Source of the DNA: a candidate division FCPU426 bacterium
GTDB taxonomy: Bacteria; Oederibacteriota; JAAXVQ01; JAUVAV01
DNA: 12,140 nucleotides
NCBI GenBank assembly: GCA_030619365.1
Contig: JAUXBQ010000060.1
Location: 1 to 12,140, forward strand
Reading direction: 5' to 3'
The translations under genes were made by a program, and so were the position numbers. Of this stretch, positions 1 through 6,941 are shown in pieces (the stretch's first letter is position 1; each line of letters begins with the position of its first letter). The notes under the pieces were generated by a model. That model made no database searches and was not told the origin of the DNA. It saw nothing but the letters and a program-made list of their open reading frames with translations.

Positions 1-1596
1 CTGGGGCTGAAAATGCTGGTGTTGCCGGTGAAACTCACACATCGGGCGCACTATACCGTGTCCTTTACCGTGAGAGAGGTGATTGCCGCCAAACCGGTAT
101 TGCTGAAGGTGGATTTAGTCGGCGTGGGGTACGATTCGAATGAGCAGGAGTTTCAAATGCCGTTGCCGCCCGGCACGCGTGACCAGGTTGTTCGTGAGAT
201 CCTCTATTCCGGCAAGGCGGCCCCGGCCGAGGCCTCGCTGCGAATATTTTTCGACGATCCCGCCCAGGTAACCATCAGCAACGTGGAAATTATCGGCGAG
301 CGGCGGACCGTGCGGCGGGATTTCAAACGCGCGTTAGGGGCGGGTTTCCTGCTGCTACTCGGTTTGCTTTGGTATTACCGGCGGCAGTTGCCGGACCGGA
401 GGCCATTGAGCGGGGAACAACGGGTACAGGCAGCGGTGAGCGTGATTTTCCTGATACTTCTGGCCATACCCATGGTGCAGAAAGAATTGAAAGTATTTGA
501 CTATACCCCCTTGAACGAAAACCGGCGCAAGCTCGAAAAACCCGGAGGAAAATTACTCTTTAAAATATACACCGAGGGGACCGAGTATTCGAAAGCCTAT
601 GAAAAATATTTTAATGACCACTATGGCCTGCGCGATATCTTCATCCAATTGAAAAATCAGATGGATTTTAATATATTCAAAAGGTCGGACAGCGTGATCA
701 TCGGCCGGGACGGTTGGATGGAATACAAAGACGTCGCGGCGGTCCAGGAAATTCGGGCGGAGCGGATGACACCGGAAGACTGGCAAATAGTCCGGAGGCA
801 TACGGAGCAGTTCCAAGCTTACTTGCAGGCGAAGGGGATCATCCTGCTCTGGCTGCCCATTCACATGAAGTTTTCAATTTATCCGGAATACCTGCCCTAC
901 AGGATGATTTCGCGCCCCCAGCGGACGGCGTTTGACCGGTTAATCGGACAGTTCGACGCGAATCCGGCCTTCGAGTATATTGACGCCCGTAAGCTGCTGC
1001 TAGCCGGCAAAAAAAAGCATCAGGTTTTTTATAAGACGGATTTTCATTGGAATGAAATCGGCGCATTTATTGTGGCCAAAGAAGTGGTTAACCGCTTGGG
1101 GTGTTTGTCCGGACGGCAGATTCAATGGACGCATCCCCTGGACTATGAGAAAAAGCCGGGGTTTGACGGAGGCATCAACCGCTATCTGGCGGTTTTTTAT
1201 CCGCCCCTGGAAAACAAGATAGAGTTGAAACCGACCTGGGAAAAGCGCGGCAGCTTCCTGGCTCCCGAACCGCCCTTCAGCCTGCATTACCGGGCGCAGG
1301 CCCGGGCTGGGGAAACGCTGCTGCCTAAAACCCTGGTGATCGGAGACTCCTATTCGCATTATTACTTTGAAAACAACGGTTTTTATGAATACTTCCAAGA
1401 AGTGTATCTGCTTCACAGCGACCACTTGCCTGACCTGCCGCGCTATCTGCCAGAGGACGTGCGCTATGTGGTTTTTCAATTTATTGAAGTCGCGGTTGGC
1501 GGCAGCTTCTGCAATCCCGATTATTGGCCGCAAGGGGTCCTGCCCGACACGCCTGCCAAGGCCCGACAGGCTGCGGGCGCTGGTAGTGGCCGCTGA
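1..1596 (+). CDS. Membrane-anchored AlgX/AlgJ-like SGNH O-acetyltransferase (5' end outside window)
   Basis: Probable sugar O-acetyltransferase of the AlgX/AlgJ (SGNH hydrolase-like) type, acting on exported glycan. The frame is open from base 1, so the true start lies upstream; residues below count from the first ATG at base 13. Residues 1-100 are beta-rich and could be a carbohydrate-binding sandwich. Two hydrophobic segments follow (about 107-122 and 138-155), separated by a loop rich in arginine. Then comes the family block around NDHYGLRD (201-208) with GRDGW (231-235). The catalytic signature is TDFHW (342-346, candidate Asp343 and His345) and GDSYS (444-448, candidate nucleophile Ser446), matching the D-x-H-W and S-Y-S pattern known from AlgX. 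By the positive-inside rule the arginine loop is cytoplasmic, which puts both soluble domains in the periplasm. No acetyl-CoA channel protein (MBOAT) is visible here. The family call is strong; the acetyl donor and the substrate are inferred. Confidence 0.85.
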   Translation: MGLKMLVLPVKLTHRAHYTVSFTVREVIAAKPVLLKVDLVGVGYDSNEQEFQMPLPPGTRDQVVREILYSGKAAPAEASLRIFFDDPAQVTISNVEIIGERRTVRRDFKRALGAGFLLLLGLLWYYRRQLPDRRPLSGEQRVQAAVSVIFLILLAIPMVQKELKVFDYTPLNENRRKLEKPGGKLLFKIYTEGTEYSKAYEKYFNDHYGLRDIFIQLKNQMDFNIFKRSDSVIIGRDGWMEYKDVAAVQEIRAERMTPEDWQIVRRHTEQFQAYLQAKGIILLWLPIHMKFSIYPEYLPYRMISRPQRTAFDRLIGQFDANPAFEYIDARKLLLAGKKKHQVFYKTDFHWNEIGAFIVAKEVVNRLGCLSGRQIQWTHPLDYEKKPGFDGGINRYLAVFYPPLENKIELKPTWEKRGSFLAPEPPFSLHYRAQARAGETLLPKTLVIGDSYSHYYFENNGFYEYFQEVYLLHSDHLPDLPRYLPEDVRYVVFQFIEVAVGGSFCNPDYWPQGVLPDTPAKARQAAGAGSGR

Positions 1597-1925
1597 CTGA
1601 AGTCCCGCGGATTTTCCCGAACCTGTTCCATTCTTCCGCGCTGGGAAATATGCTCAGGTCAACGAGTGTTATATAACCCTATTATTTAAACTAAATACTC
1701 GACTTTAGCAGATCGAATTTTGCCATATGCGATATTCGACAAGGCGGGTGGTCTGTTTTTACCAAGTCTTGCGCCCTGGTTGGGCTTTTGCTGAAATGAC
1801 AACGTTTTTCTTTATCCACCTCTTGGGAAAGACAGACCACGTGCCTTGTCGTTCCGGCGCGGTGGTGTCACACGATTCTGAAATGTGGGGCATGGCCGGT
1901 CTTTGGAAATCTGGAATGAATTGGT
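1597..1925. other. Non-coding stretch without a convincing gene
   Basis: This stretch follows the acyltransferase stop and precedes the wzm promoter. An open frame at 1727-1951 starts without a Shine-Dalgarno sequence and its 74-residue product resembles nothing I know, so I do not call it. Bases 1665-1720 are AT-rich. Around 1771-1801 the sequence reads CCCTGG, GGCTTTTGCTGAAATGAC, which loosely resembles the degenerate end of the dispersed intergenic repeat whose translations read like IPAFAGMT. A TCGTTCCGGCG piece near 1849 could be the opposite end. I see no tRNA, CRISPR or clear rho-independent terminator in it. Confidence 0.5.
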
Positions 1926-1954
1926 TTGACGACCGTTTGGCAGAGTGTTAATAT
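1926..1954 (+). promoter_or_regulatory. Predicted sigma70-type promoter for the wzm operon
   Basis: TTGACG (1926-1931) and TAATAT (1949-1954) are separated by exactly 17 bases, close to the TTGACA-17-TATAAT consensus. Transcription would begin near 1961, giving a leader of about 100 bases before the wzm start at 2064. This is the best promoter I can see in the window, and it precedes the first gene of a tightly spaced gene series. It is predicted by eye; no transcription data are available. Confidence 0.6.
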
Positions 1955-1996
1955 TTCTCTTTAAAATTGGCGTTTTTAATATGTTAGCCGTGAATT

Positions 1997-2026
1997 CCCT
2001 GCCTGCGCAGGGCAGGCCCTGCTTTT
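1997..2026 (+). promoter_or_regulatory. Competing hairpins in the wzm leader (attenuator-like)
   Basis: Three segments can pair in two exclusive ways: CCCTGC (1997-2002), GCAGGG (2007-2012) and CCCTGC (2017-2022). Segments 1 and 2 form a 6-bp stem with a 4-base loop. Segments 2 and 3 form another 6-bp stem with a 4-base loop, followed directly by TTTT (2023-2026). This resembles an antiterminator/terminator arrangement, but the T-run is short and interrupted. It could instead be a dispersed palindromic repeat of the REP type. It lies between the predicted promoter and wzm. I see no JUMPstart or ops element (GGCGGTAG) in the leader. Confidence 0.4.
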
Positions 2027-2043
2027 CAGAGCGGGGAAATCGA

Positions 2044-2067
2044 ATGAAAATCGAGGTTCTGGTTTGA
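2044..2067 (+). CDS. Possible seven-codon leader ORF overlapping the wzm start
   Basis: An ATG at 2044, preceded by GGGGA (2033-2037) at 6 bases, opens the peptide MKIEVLV. Its TGA (2065-2067) overlaps the wzm TTG (2064-2066) as TTGA. Termination there could feed ribosomes to the weak TTG start by translational coupling. The ORF is very short and may be chance, because wzm also has its own GAGG at 2053-2056. Confidence 0.25.
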   Translation: MKIEVLV

Positions 2068-2831
2068 AACGCTCTCTACAATATTATATAGATTTAATTT
2101 TAGTTTTAACCCAGAAAGACCTGCATGTACGCTACAAGAGCAATATTCTGGGTTATCTTTGGTCAATCGCAAACCCGTTGGCTTTTGCCTTTGTGTTTTA
2201 CGTGGCGTTTCAAGTCATTATGCGCATTAAAATGGAGGCCTACGTGCTTTTTCTCATTGTGGGCCTCTTTCCCTGGCAATGGTTTTCCAACTCCCTGGCC
2301 ACAACGACCACGGTTTTTTTGGCCAACGCGGGTATTATCAAGAAAGTGAATTTCCCCCGCAACGCCCTCCCATTTTCATTGGTGTTGCAGGACATGATTC
2401 ATTTTCTTTTTTCCCTGCCCGTGATCGTGCTTTTCCTGCTGATTTATCACAAGGTTCCGCACTGGTCCTGGCTGATCGGGATTCCCATTATGCTGGTGAT
2501 ACAATTTACATTGACCTATGGGCTGGCGCTGTTTATTTCCTCGATTAATCTCTTTTTTCGGGACATGGAGCGATTGGTGGGGATTTTAATCACCCTGGTT
2601 TTTTATTTCACGCCGATCCTCTATCCGGTGAGCATGATTCCGGAAAAATACCGGCCCCTGATCATTCTCAATCCCATTAGCCCTCTCATCCTGGCCTGGC
2701 GAGGCCTCTTTTTCGAGGGGCGGCTCGAGTGGATGTACATGCTGATCAGCCTGGGATATGGCGTGGTGGCCCTGTTCGTGGGTTACCTGGTTTACCGCAA
2801 ACTCGCCTGGAAATTTGCAGAGGTATTATGA
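2064..2831 (+). CDS. wzm: ABC-2 type polysaccharide export permease, Wzm family
   Basis: Inner-membrane permease that, with the Wzt ATPase, moves undecaprenyl-linked glycan to the periplasmic face. At 255 residues it has normal length for the family. The N-terminal motif QKDLHVRYK (17-25), LGYLWSIANP (29-38) and the C-terminal block NLFFRDMERL through YFTPILYP (162-188) are hallmarks of the KpsM/Wzm/TagG group. About six hydrophobic segments are visible (roughly 36-55, 59-75, 104-128, 134-160, 170-189, 225-245). TTG at 2064 is the chosen start: GAGG (2053-2056) lies 7 bases upstream, the frame has no ATG or GTG back to its stop at 1977-1979, and the N-terminal motif is then at the usual distance. 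The stop overlaps the next start as ATGA. It is the first gene after the predicted promoter. Confidence 0.93.
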   Translation: MKRSLQYYIDLILVLTQKDLHVRYKSNILGYLWSIANPLAFAFVFYVAFQVIMRIKMEAYVLFLIVGLFPWQWFSNSLATTTTVFLANAGIIKKVNFPRNALPFSLVLQDMIHFLFSLPVIVLFLLIYHKVPHWSWLIGIPIMLVIQFTLTYGLALFISSINLFFRDMERLVGILITLVFYFTPILYPVSMIPEKYRPLIILNPISPLILAWRGLFFEGRLEWMYMLISLGYGVVALFVGYLVYRKLAWKFAEVL

Positions 2832-3598
2832 GCCAGCCAACCATTATCTTTTCAGGCGTGGGCAAAAGCTTCCCCCAGTACCACCAGATCACCGGGGGCA
2901 TCAAGCGTTTCATATTCAACCTGCCCCGGGCCTTGCGTACTTTCAAGCAGGCACGCTATGAAGTCCTGAACAACATCAATTTCGAAATTCGTCCCGGTGA
3001 AGCCTTCGGCATCATCGGCAAAAACGGGTCGGGGAAGAGCACGACCTTGGGACTTATGGCGGGCGTCATTGCACCCACGGTTGGGCAGGTAACGGTGCGG
3101 GGAAGGATTTCCCCCTTGTTGGAGCTGGGTGCCGGCTTCAATCCGGAATTGAGCGGCCGGGAAAACATTTATCTGAACGGTATTCTTATGGGTTTGACCC
3201 GTCGTGAGGTCAAAAAGCGCGAAGAGGACATTGTCGGATTTGCGGAGCTGGGGGAATTCATCGATCAGCCACTGCGGGTTTATTCCAGCGGCATGTTGGC
3301 CCGGCTGGGTTTTTCGGTCGTGTCTTCCCTGGATCCGGAGATTCTGCTGGTGGATGAAATCCTGGCGGTGGGGGACATTGATTTTCAAATGAAGTGCCTG
3401 AAACGGATGCTGGATTTCAAGCGGCGGGGCGTCACGATTGTTTTTGTCTCCCATTCCCTGCCGAGCGTCAGGGATCTGTGCGACCGGGTGCTCTGGATCG
3501 AAGATCACACCGTGAAAAAAACCGGACCGGTCCAAGAAGTGCTGACCGAGTATGCGGCCAAATGGGCCGAACCCTACTCGACGGCCGACTGCCAGTAA
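2828..3598 (+). CDS. wzt: ABC transporter ATPase, Wzt family, without carbohydrate-binding extension
   Basis: Cytoplasmic ATPase partner of Wzm, 256 residues from the ATG at 2828. That start overlaps the wzm stop (ATGA) and follows AGAGG; a longer reading from 2729 lies inside wzm and is rejected. Walker A is GKNGSGKS (64-71). The family block LELGAGFNPELSGRENI runs from 98 to 114. The signature loop is YSSGM (152-156), Walker B ILLVDE (172-177), and the switch histidine His209 is in VSHS. ELGAGF followed by SGRENI is typical of O-antigen, capsule and teichoic-acid exporters. The protein ends soon after the nucleotide-binding domain. Wzt proteins of the E. coli O8/O9a type carry about 180 further residues that recognise the chain end, and this one has none. 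Transport is therefore more likely of the kind that needs no cap recognition, unless a separate protein supplies it. Confidence 0.93.
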   Translation: MSQPTIIFSGVGKSFPQYHQITGGIKRFIFNLPRALRTFKQARYEVLNNINFEIRPGEAFGIIGKNGSGKSTTLGLMAGVIAPTVGQVTVRGRISPLLELGAGFNPELSGRENIYLNGILMGLTRREVKKREEDIVGFAELGEFIDQPLRVYSSGMLARLGFSVVSSLDPEILLVDEILAVGDIDFQMKCLKRMLDFKRRGVTIVFVSHSLPSVRDLCDRVLWIEDHTVKKTGPVQEVLTEYAAKWAEPYSTADCQ

Positions 3599-3607
3599 AA
3601 GCAATTT

Positions 3608-3623
3608 CCGCGCGGGCGCGCGG
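3608..3623 (+). promoter_or_regulatory. GC-only hairpin just after wzt
   Basis: CCGCGC (3608-3613), loop GGGC (3614-3617) and GCGCGG (3618-3623) form a perfect 6-bp stem of G and C pairs starting 10 bases after the wzt stop. There is no T-run behind it, only CGCTTTCGC, so it is not a standard terminator. It may protect the upstream mRNA end or lower read-through into the long glycosyltransferase gene. Confidence 0.35.
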
Positions 3624-3703
3624 CGCTTTCGCTCAAGGGCCAGGCAAGAATTGACGGCCTGTCTCAGGCTGGCTGGTTTAAATCGAATGGAAGGTCCCCA
3701 ACC

Positions 3704-6046
3704 ATGCTTGTGCAGGCCCGGAAGTCAAAGAACGGCCAGAGAACCCATTCCCCGGTTGTCAGCATTATCATTCCCGTCTATAACCAAGTGGACTTTACCC
3801 TGCGCTGTTGGCGCTCGCTGCGCAAGCACACGCCGGAACACCTGTACGAACTGATATTCATAGATAATGCGTCGACCGACCCCACGCCCAGGCGGCTGGC
3901 CAAATTAAAAGGGAATGTCCGCGTAATCCGCAATCCGGTCAATCAGGGATTCGTGCAGGCGTGCAATCAAGGTGGAGCCGTCGCCAGGGGTCAATACCTG
4001 CTCTTTCTCAACAATGACACGGAGCTGCGCCCGGGATGGCTGGAAGCCATGCTTACGGCGATGGAGCGGCGCGAAGATGTCGGGGCCGTCGGGGCCAAGC
4101 TGGTTTATCCTGACGGCAAGCTGCAGGAAGCAGGGGGGCTGATTTTTTCGGACGGCAGCGGCTGGAATTTCGGAAAAAACGACGATCCGGCCAGGGCCCT
4201 CTATAATGACCCCTGTGAGGTGGATTATTGTTCCGGGGCCTGCCTGCTGGTGCGCAGCGAGTTATTTCGCCGGCTCAAAGGGTTTGATGCCCGTTACGCG
4301 CCGGCCTATTATGAAGACGTGGATTTATGTTTTAGCCTCCGGAAGCTGGGATACACGGTCAGGTATTGTCCGGAGGCAGAAGTCATTCATTACGAGGGAG
4401 TCACGGCAGGAAGGAAACTGTCGGAAGGGTTGAAGCAGAATCAAGTCGTCAATAAAACCAAATTCGTTAAAAAATGGAGGGCCGTCTTGGTCGGCCAGGA
4501 CTCCAGCCCGGACCAAACCGGGCGCCCCCCGGTCACCGCGAGCCGGGAGCGATTGAACGTCATCAAGTCGGCTAAGGCGGATTCGCGGGAGACCAGGCGC
4601 AGAAGTGTCAACGAAGTTAATATATTGGTCGTGGATCCCACCCTGCCTTTGTTTGATCGGCAAGCTGGGTCATTACGCCTTTTGAATATTATAAAAATAT
4701 TTCGTCAGCAAAAATGTAATGTAACTTATATCGCGCGCGAAGGCACAGCCGGAGACAAATACGCCAAAACGTTGAAGCAATTGGGCGTCGAAGTCTATGC
4801 CTGCGATCCGGAAAAACTTGCCCAATTGGGCCGTTTCAGCACCCTGCCGCCGCTAGATCTTCCCGGAATTCTACGGGAGAAGTTTTACCATTACGCGTGG
4901 CTTTCGTTTCATCAGATCGCGGAACAGTACCTGCCGGACATTCGCCGCCATTCTCCGCATACCAAAGTGGTCATTGATACAGTGGACGTGCATTTTCTGC
5001 GGGAAATGCGGCAGGCCAAAATCGAAAAATCGAAAACCCTGTTCGCCCAGGCCCGAAGGACCAAGCAGCAGGAATTAGCCATTTACCGGCAGGCGGACAA
5101 GCTGATCACGGTGACAGACGAGGATAAAAAGATCTTGAGTAAGAACGGCTTGCCGGAATCGCGTATAGGCATCATTCCCATTATTTACAGTGTAGATAAA
5201 CACATTCCGGTATTTGACCAGCGCCGCGATATTGTCTTTGTGGCTAACTTCAATCATTTGCCCAACATCGATGCAGTGAAGTATTTTTGCAATGATGTTT
5301 TGCCCAAGGTAGTGGAAAAAATACCAACCATCAAATTTAACGTCGTGGGTGTTAATCCCCCGCCGGAGCTTAAGCGCTTGGCTGGCAAACATGTCGTTTT
5401 GACCGGCTATGTGCCCGAAATCAAGACCTATTTGCATCAGTGCAAGGTATCAGTGGCGCCCCTGCGCTTTGGCGCGGGCATGAAGGGGAAAATCGTGGAA
5501 GCCATGAGTTTTGGCCTTCCCGTAGTGACCACGCCGGTTGGCGCCGAGGGCATGGGTCTGGAAAACGATAAAAATATTATAGTCAGCCGGGATAGCCAAT
5601 CCCTGGCAAACGCTGTGATCAACCTGTATACCGATCAAGCGCTATGGGAAAAAATATCGCGCAACAGCCTGGTCCATGTCCAGCGGCATTTTTCACCCGA
5701 GGCTGTGGGGCGCAGGCTTGAGGTAATAGTCCGGGCGGCACAAAAACGCAAGGCGGAAGTCCGCAAATATTACCGCGCGACCCAAAGGAAATCGTCCCCC
5801 GGCCGGCACTTTTATCGCGATCACCTGTCCCGCGTCGAGAAGGATCTACGGGAAAAGAATATGACCCTGAACATCATTTCCACCTCGCACGGATATCGAT
5901 TTCTTGGCATTTATTATTACTGGCGAGACCGCTTGTTGCCAATAGGCTCCCGTCGCCGACGATTTGTGAGAATCATTTTTAAAACCAGCATAGAAAGGCT
6001 AATGGTGTTTTGGCGCGGCATTAATAAAACTGCTGCGCAAAGGTGA
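3704..6046 (+). CDS. Two-domain glycosyltransferase: GT2 fused to GT4-like
   Basis: 780-residue cytoplasmic enzyme with two glycosyltransferase modules, likely adding two sugars of the glycan repeat. Residues 17-255 are a GT-A fold of family GT2, rhamnosyltransferase-like: SIIIPVYN (20-27), the nucleotide-site DNAS (54-57), LNNDTE (102-107) in the DxD position, and YYEDVDLC (202-209) holding the likely catalytic base. A hydrophilic linker (about 258-303) leads to a GT-B module (about 304-680). That module begins ILVVDPTLPLFDR (307-319), with AGSLR next, and ends with FGAGMKGKIVEAMSFG (589-604), where Glu599 sits in the usual donor-binding loop, then PVVTTPVGAEG. A basic tail of about 100 residues (681-780) matches nothing I recognise. 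The start is supported by GGAAGG (3689-3694) 9 bases upstream. The 105-base gap to wzt is the widest inside the operon. Sugar specificity cannot be read from sequence. Confidence 0.9.
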   Translation: MLVQARKSKNGQRTHSPVVSIIIPVYNQVDFTLRCWRSLRKHTPEHLYELIFIDNASTDPTPRRLAKLKGNVRVIRNPVNQGFVQACNQGGAVARGQYLLFLNNDTELRPGWLEAMLTAMERREDVGAVGAKLVYPDGKLQEAGGLIFSDGSGWNFGKNDDPARALYNDPCEVDYCSGACLLVRSELFRRLKGFDARYAPAYYEDVDLCFSLRKLGYTVRYCPEAEVIHYEGVTAGRKLSEGLKQNQVVNKTKFVKKWRAVLVGQDSSPDQTGRPPVTASRERLNVIKSAKADSRETRRRSVNEVNILVVDPTLPLFDRQAGSLRLLNIIKIFRQQKCNVTYIAREGTAGDKYAKTLKQLGVEVYACDPEKLAQLGRFSTLPPLDLPGILREKFYHYAWLSFHQIAEQYLPDIRRHSPHTKVVIDTVDVHFLREMRQAKIEKSKTLFAQARRTKQQELAIYRQADKLITVTDEDKKILSKNGLPESRIGIIPIIYSVDKHIPVFDQRRDIVFVANFNHLPNIDAVKYFCNDVLPKVVEKIPTIKFNVVGVNPPPELKRLAGKHVVLTGYVPEIKTYLHQCKVSVAPLRFGAGMKGKIVEAMSFGLPVVTTPVGAEGMGLENDKNIIVSRDSQSLANAVINLYTDQALWEKISRNSLVHVQRHFSPEAVGRRLEVIVRAAQKRKAEVRKYYRATQRKSSPGRHFYRDHLSRVEKDLREKNMTLNIISTSHGYRFLGIYYYWRDRLLPIGSRRRRFVRIIFKTSIERLMVFWRGINKTAAQR

Positions 6047-6107
6047 CGGACGTATTTTTACCGTCGCGGCCCACGAAGATACAAAAATATCCGGAGGCAG
6101 AAGAGTA

Positions 6108-6941
6108 ATGATCACAAATTGGTGGCGGACGATAACCAACCGGGCATTTACGGGAGGACAGAAGCGCGTCCCGGTAACGCCCGTATGGATTCCGAAAACC
6201 GAAGGAAAAAGGATAAAAAAATGCAATATATGCGGGGGCAAGACCCATTTCGACCTGACGCGTCCCATTGACAATCTGCGGGAAACGGAAGTCTGCCGGC
6301 AGTGCCATGCCATTATGCGGAATATGGATGTTGCCCAAGTATTGCTGCTCAAAGCGAGCCTGGCACTCACCACCTCGTTACGCGAGGCCGGGATAATCCT
6401 GGGACAAATGAATATTTTGGAACTGGCCCACGGCGGCGCCATCGGCGGGGTGCTCTTGGACGTGCCGGGATATCAATCGTCGGAATATTTTGATGACGTT
6501 GAGCCGGGGGCCTGCAGCGCGGCTGGCATCCGCTGCGAAGATGTTCAGGCTTTGACTTTTCCTGAAAATCATTTTGATTTTGTGATCAGCCAGGACGTGT
6601 TTGAACATGTTCCGGATATTAAACAAGGGTTTAGTGAAATTTGGCGGGTGCTCAAACCCGGCGGTTACCATGTTTTTACCATCCCCTATCATCGTAATAC
6701 CCCCCACAGCGTGGTTCGGGCAGCGATGGTGGGAAGTGAAATTAAGCATATATTGGAACCTGCCTATCACGGTGACCCCGTACGATCGGAGGGAGCGCTC
6801 GTATTCACGGATTTTGGGCAGGATATCCGCGTCATCCTCACCGGCTTGGGATTTGACGTGGAACTGTATGAACATTATTACCCCGCACCGTCGGGGGGAT
6901 ATAATGTCGTGTTTTGCACGCGGAAAGCTCAACGGGAATGA
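6108..6941 (+). CDS. SAM-dependent methyltransferase with N-terminal zinc-ribbon-like motif
   Basis: 277-residue class I methyltransferase (Methyltransf_11-like), probably acting on a sugar or on the glycan chain end. Two CxxC pairs, CNIC (39-42) and CRQC (63-66), look like a zinc ribbon ahead of the catalytic domain. The Rossmann part begins MNILELAHGG (101-110). The usual GxGxG of motif I is replaced by a looser AHGGAIGG, as in a subgroup of these enzymes. It continues with CEDVQALTFPE (143-153), SQDVFEHVPD (161-170) and VLKPGGYHVFTIP (181-193), which are clear post-I and motif III/IV landmarks. GGAGG (6093-6097) lies 10 bases before the ATG. The stop TGA overlaps the next gene's ATG. The family call is firm; the acceptor is unknown. 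Confidence 0.87.
   Translation: MITNWWRTITNRAFTGGQKRVPVTPVWIPKTEGKRIKKCNICGGKTHFDLTRPIDNLRETEVCRQCHAIMRNMDVAQVLLLKASLALTTSLREAGIILGQMNILELAHGGAIGGVLLDVPGYQSSEYFDDVEPGACSAAGIRCEDVQALTFPENHFDFVISQDVFEHVPDIKQGFSEIWRVLKPGGYHVFTIPYHRNTPHSVVRAAMVGSEIKHILEPAYHGDPVRSEGALVFTDFGQDIRVILTGLGFDVELYEHYYPAPSGGYNVVFCTRKAQRE

Noticed and set aside
1779..1795. Sigma54-like GG-N10-GC at TGGTTGGGCTTTTGCT
   Set aside because: Spacing fits, but the conserved CAC after TGG is missing and a good sigma70-type promoter lies downstream.
1727..1951. 74-residue ORF MRYSTRRVV... as a gene
   Set aside because: No ribosome binding site, no recognisable domain, and its end runs through the predicted promoter.
1955..2063. 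JUMPstart/ops element for RfaH control
   Set aside because: No GGCGGTAG or close variant is found in the leader.
2729..2827. Upstream extension of wzt to an earlier start at 2729
   Set aside because: The extra residues lie inside wzm in another frame and resemble no ATPase N-terminus; the ATG at 2828 has AGAGG and the ATGA overlap.
2852..3604. Long minus-strand ORF opposite wzt (250 codons)
   Set aside because: It is antisense to a gene with all ABC ATPase motifs and has no recognisable protein features; it is a codon-bias shadow.
6045..6065. GACGG/CCGTC inverted repeat after the fusion glycosyltransferase as a terminator
   Set aside because: Only a 5-bp stem with an 11-base loop, the T-run is in the loop, and no T-run follows.
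6914..6937. TTG at 6914 as start of the DPM1-like gene
   Set aside because: ATG at 6938 gives the ATGA overlap usual in this operon and leaves the GT2 fold complete; the extra eight residues add nothing.
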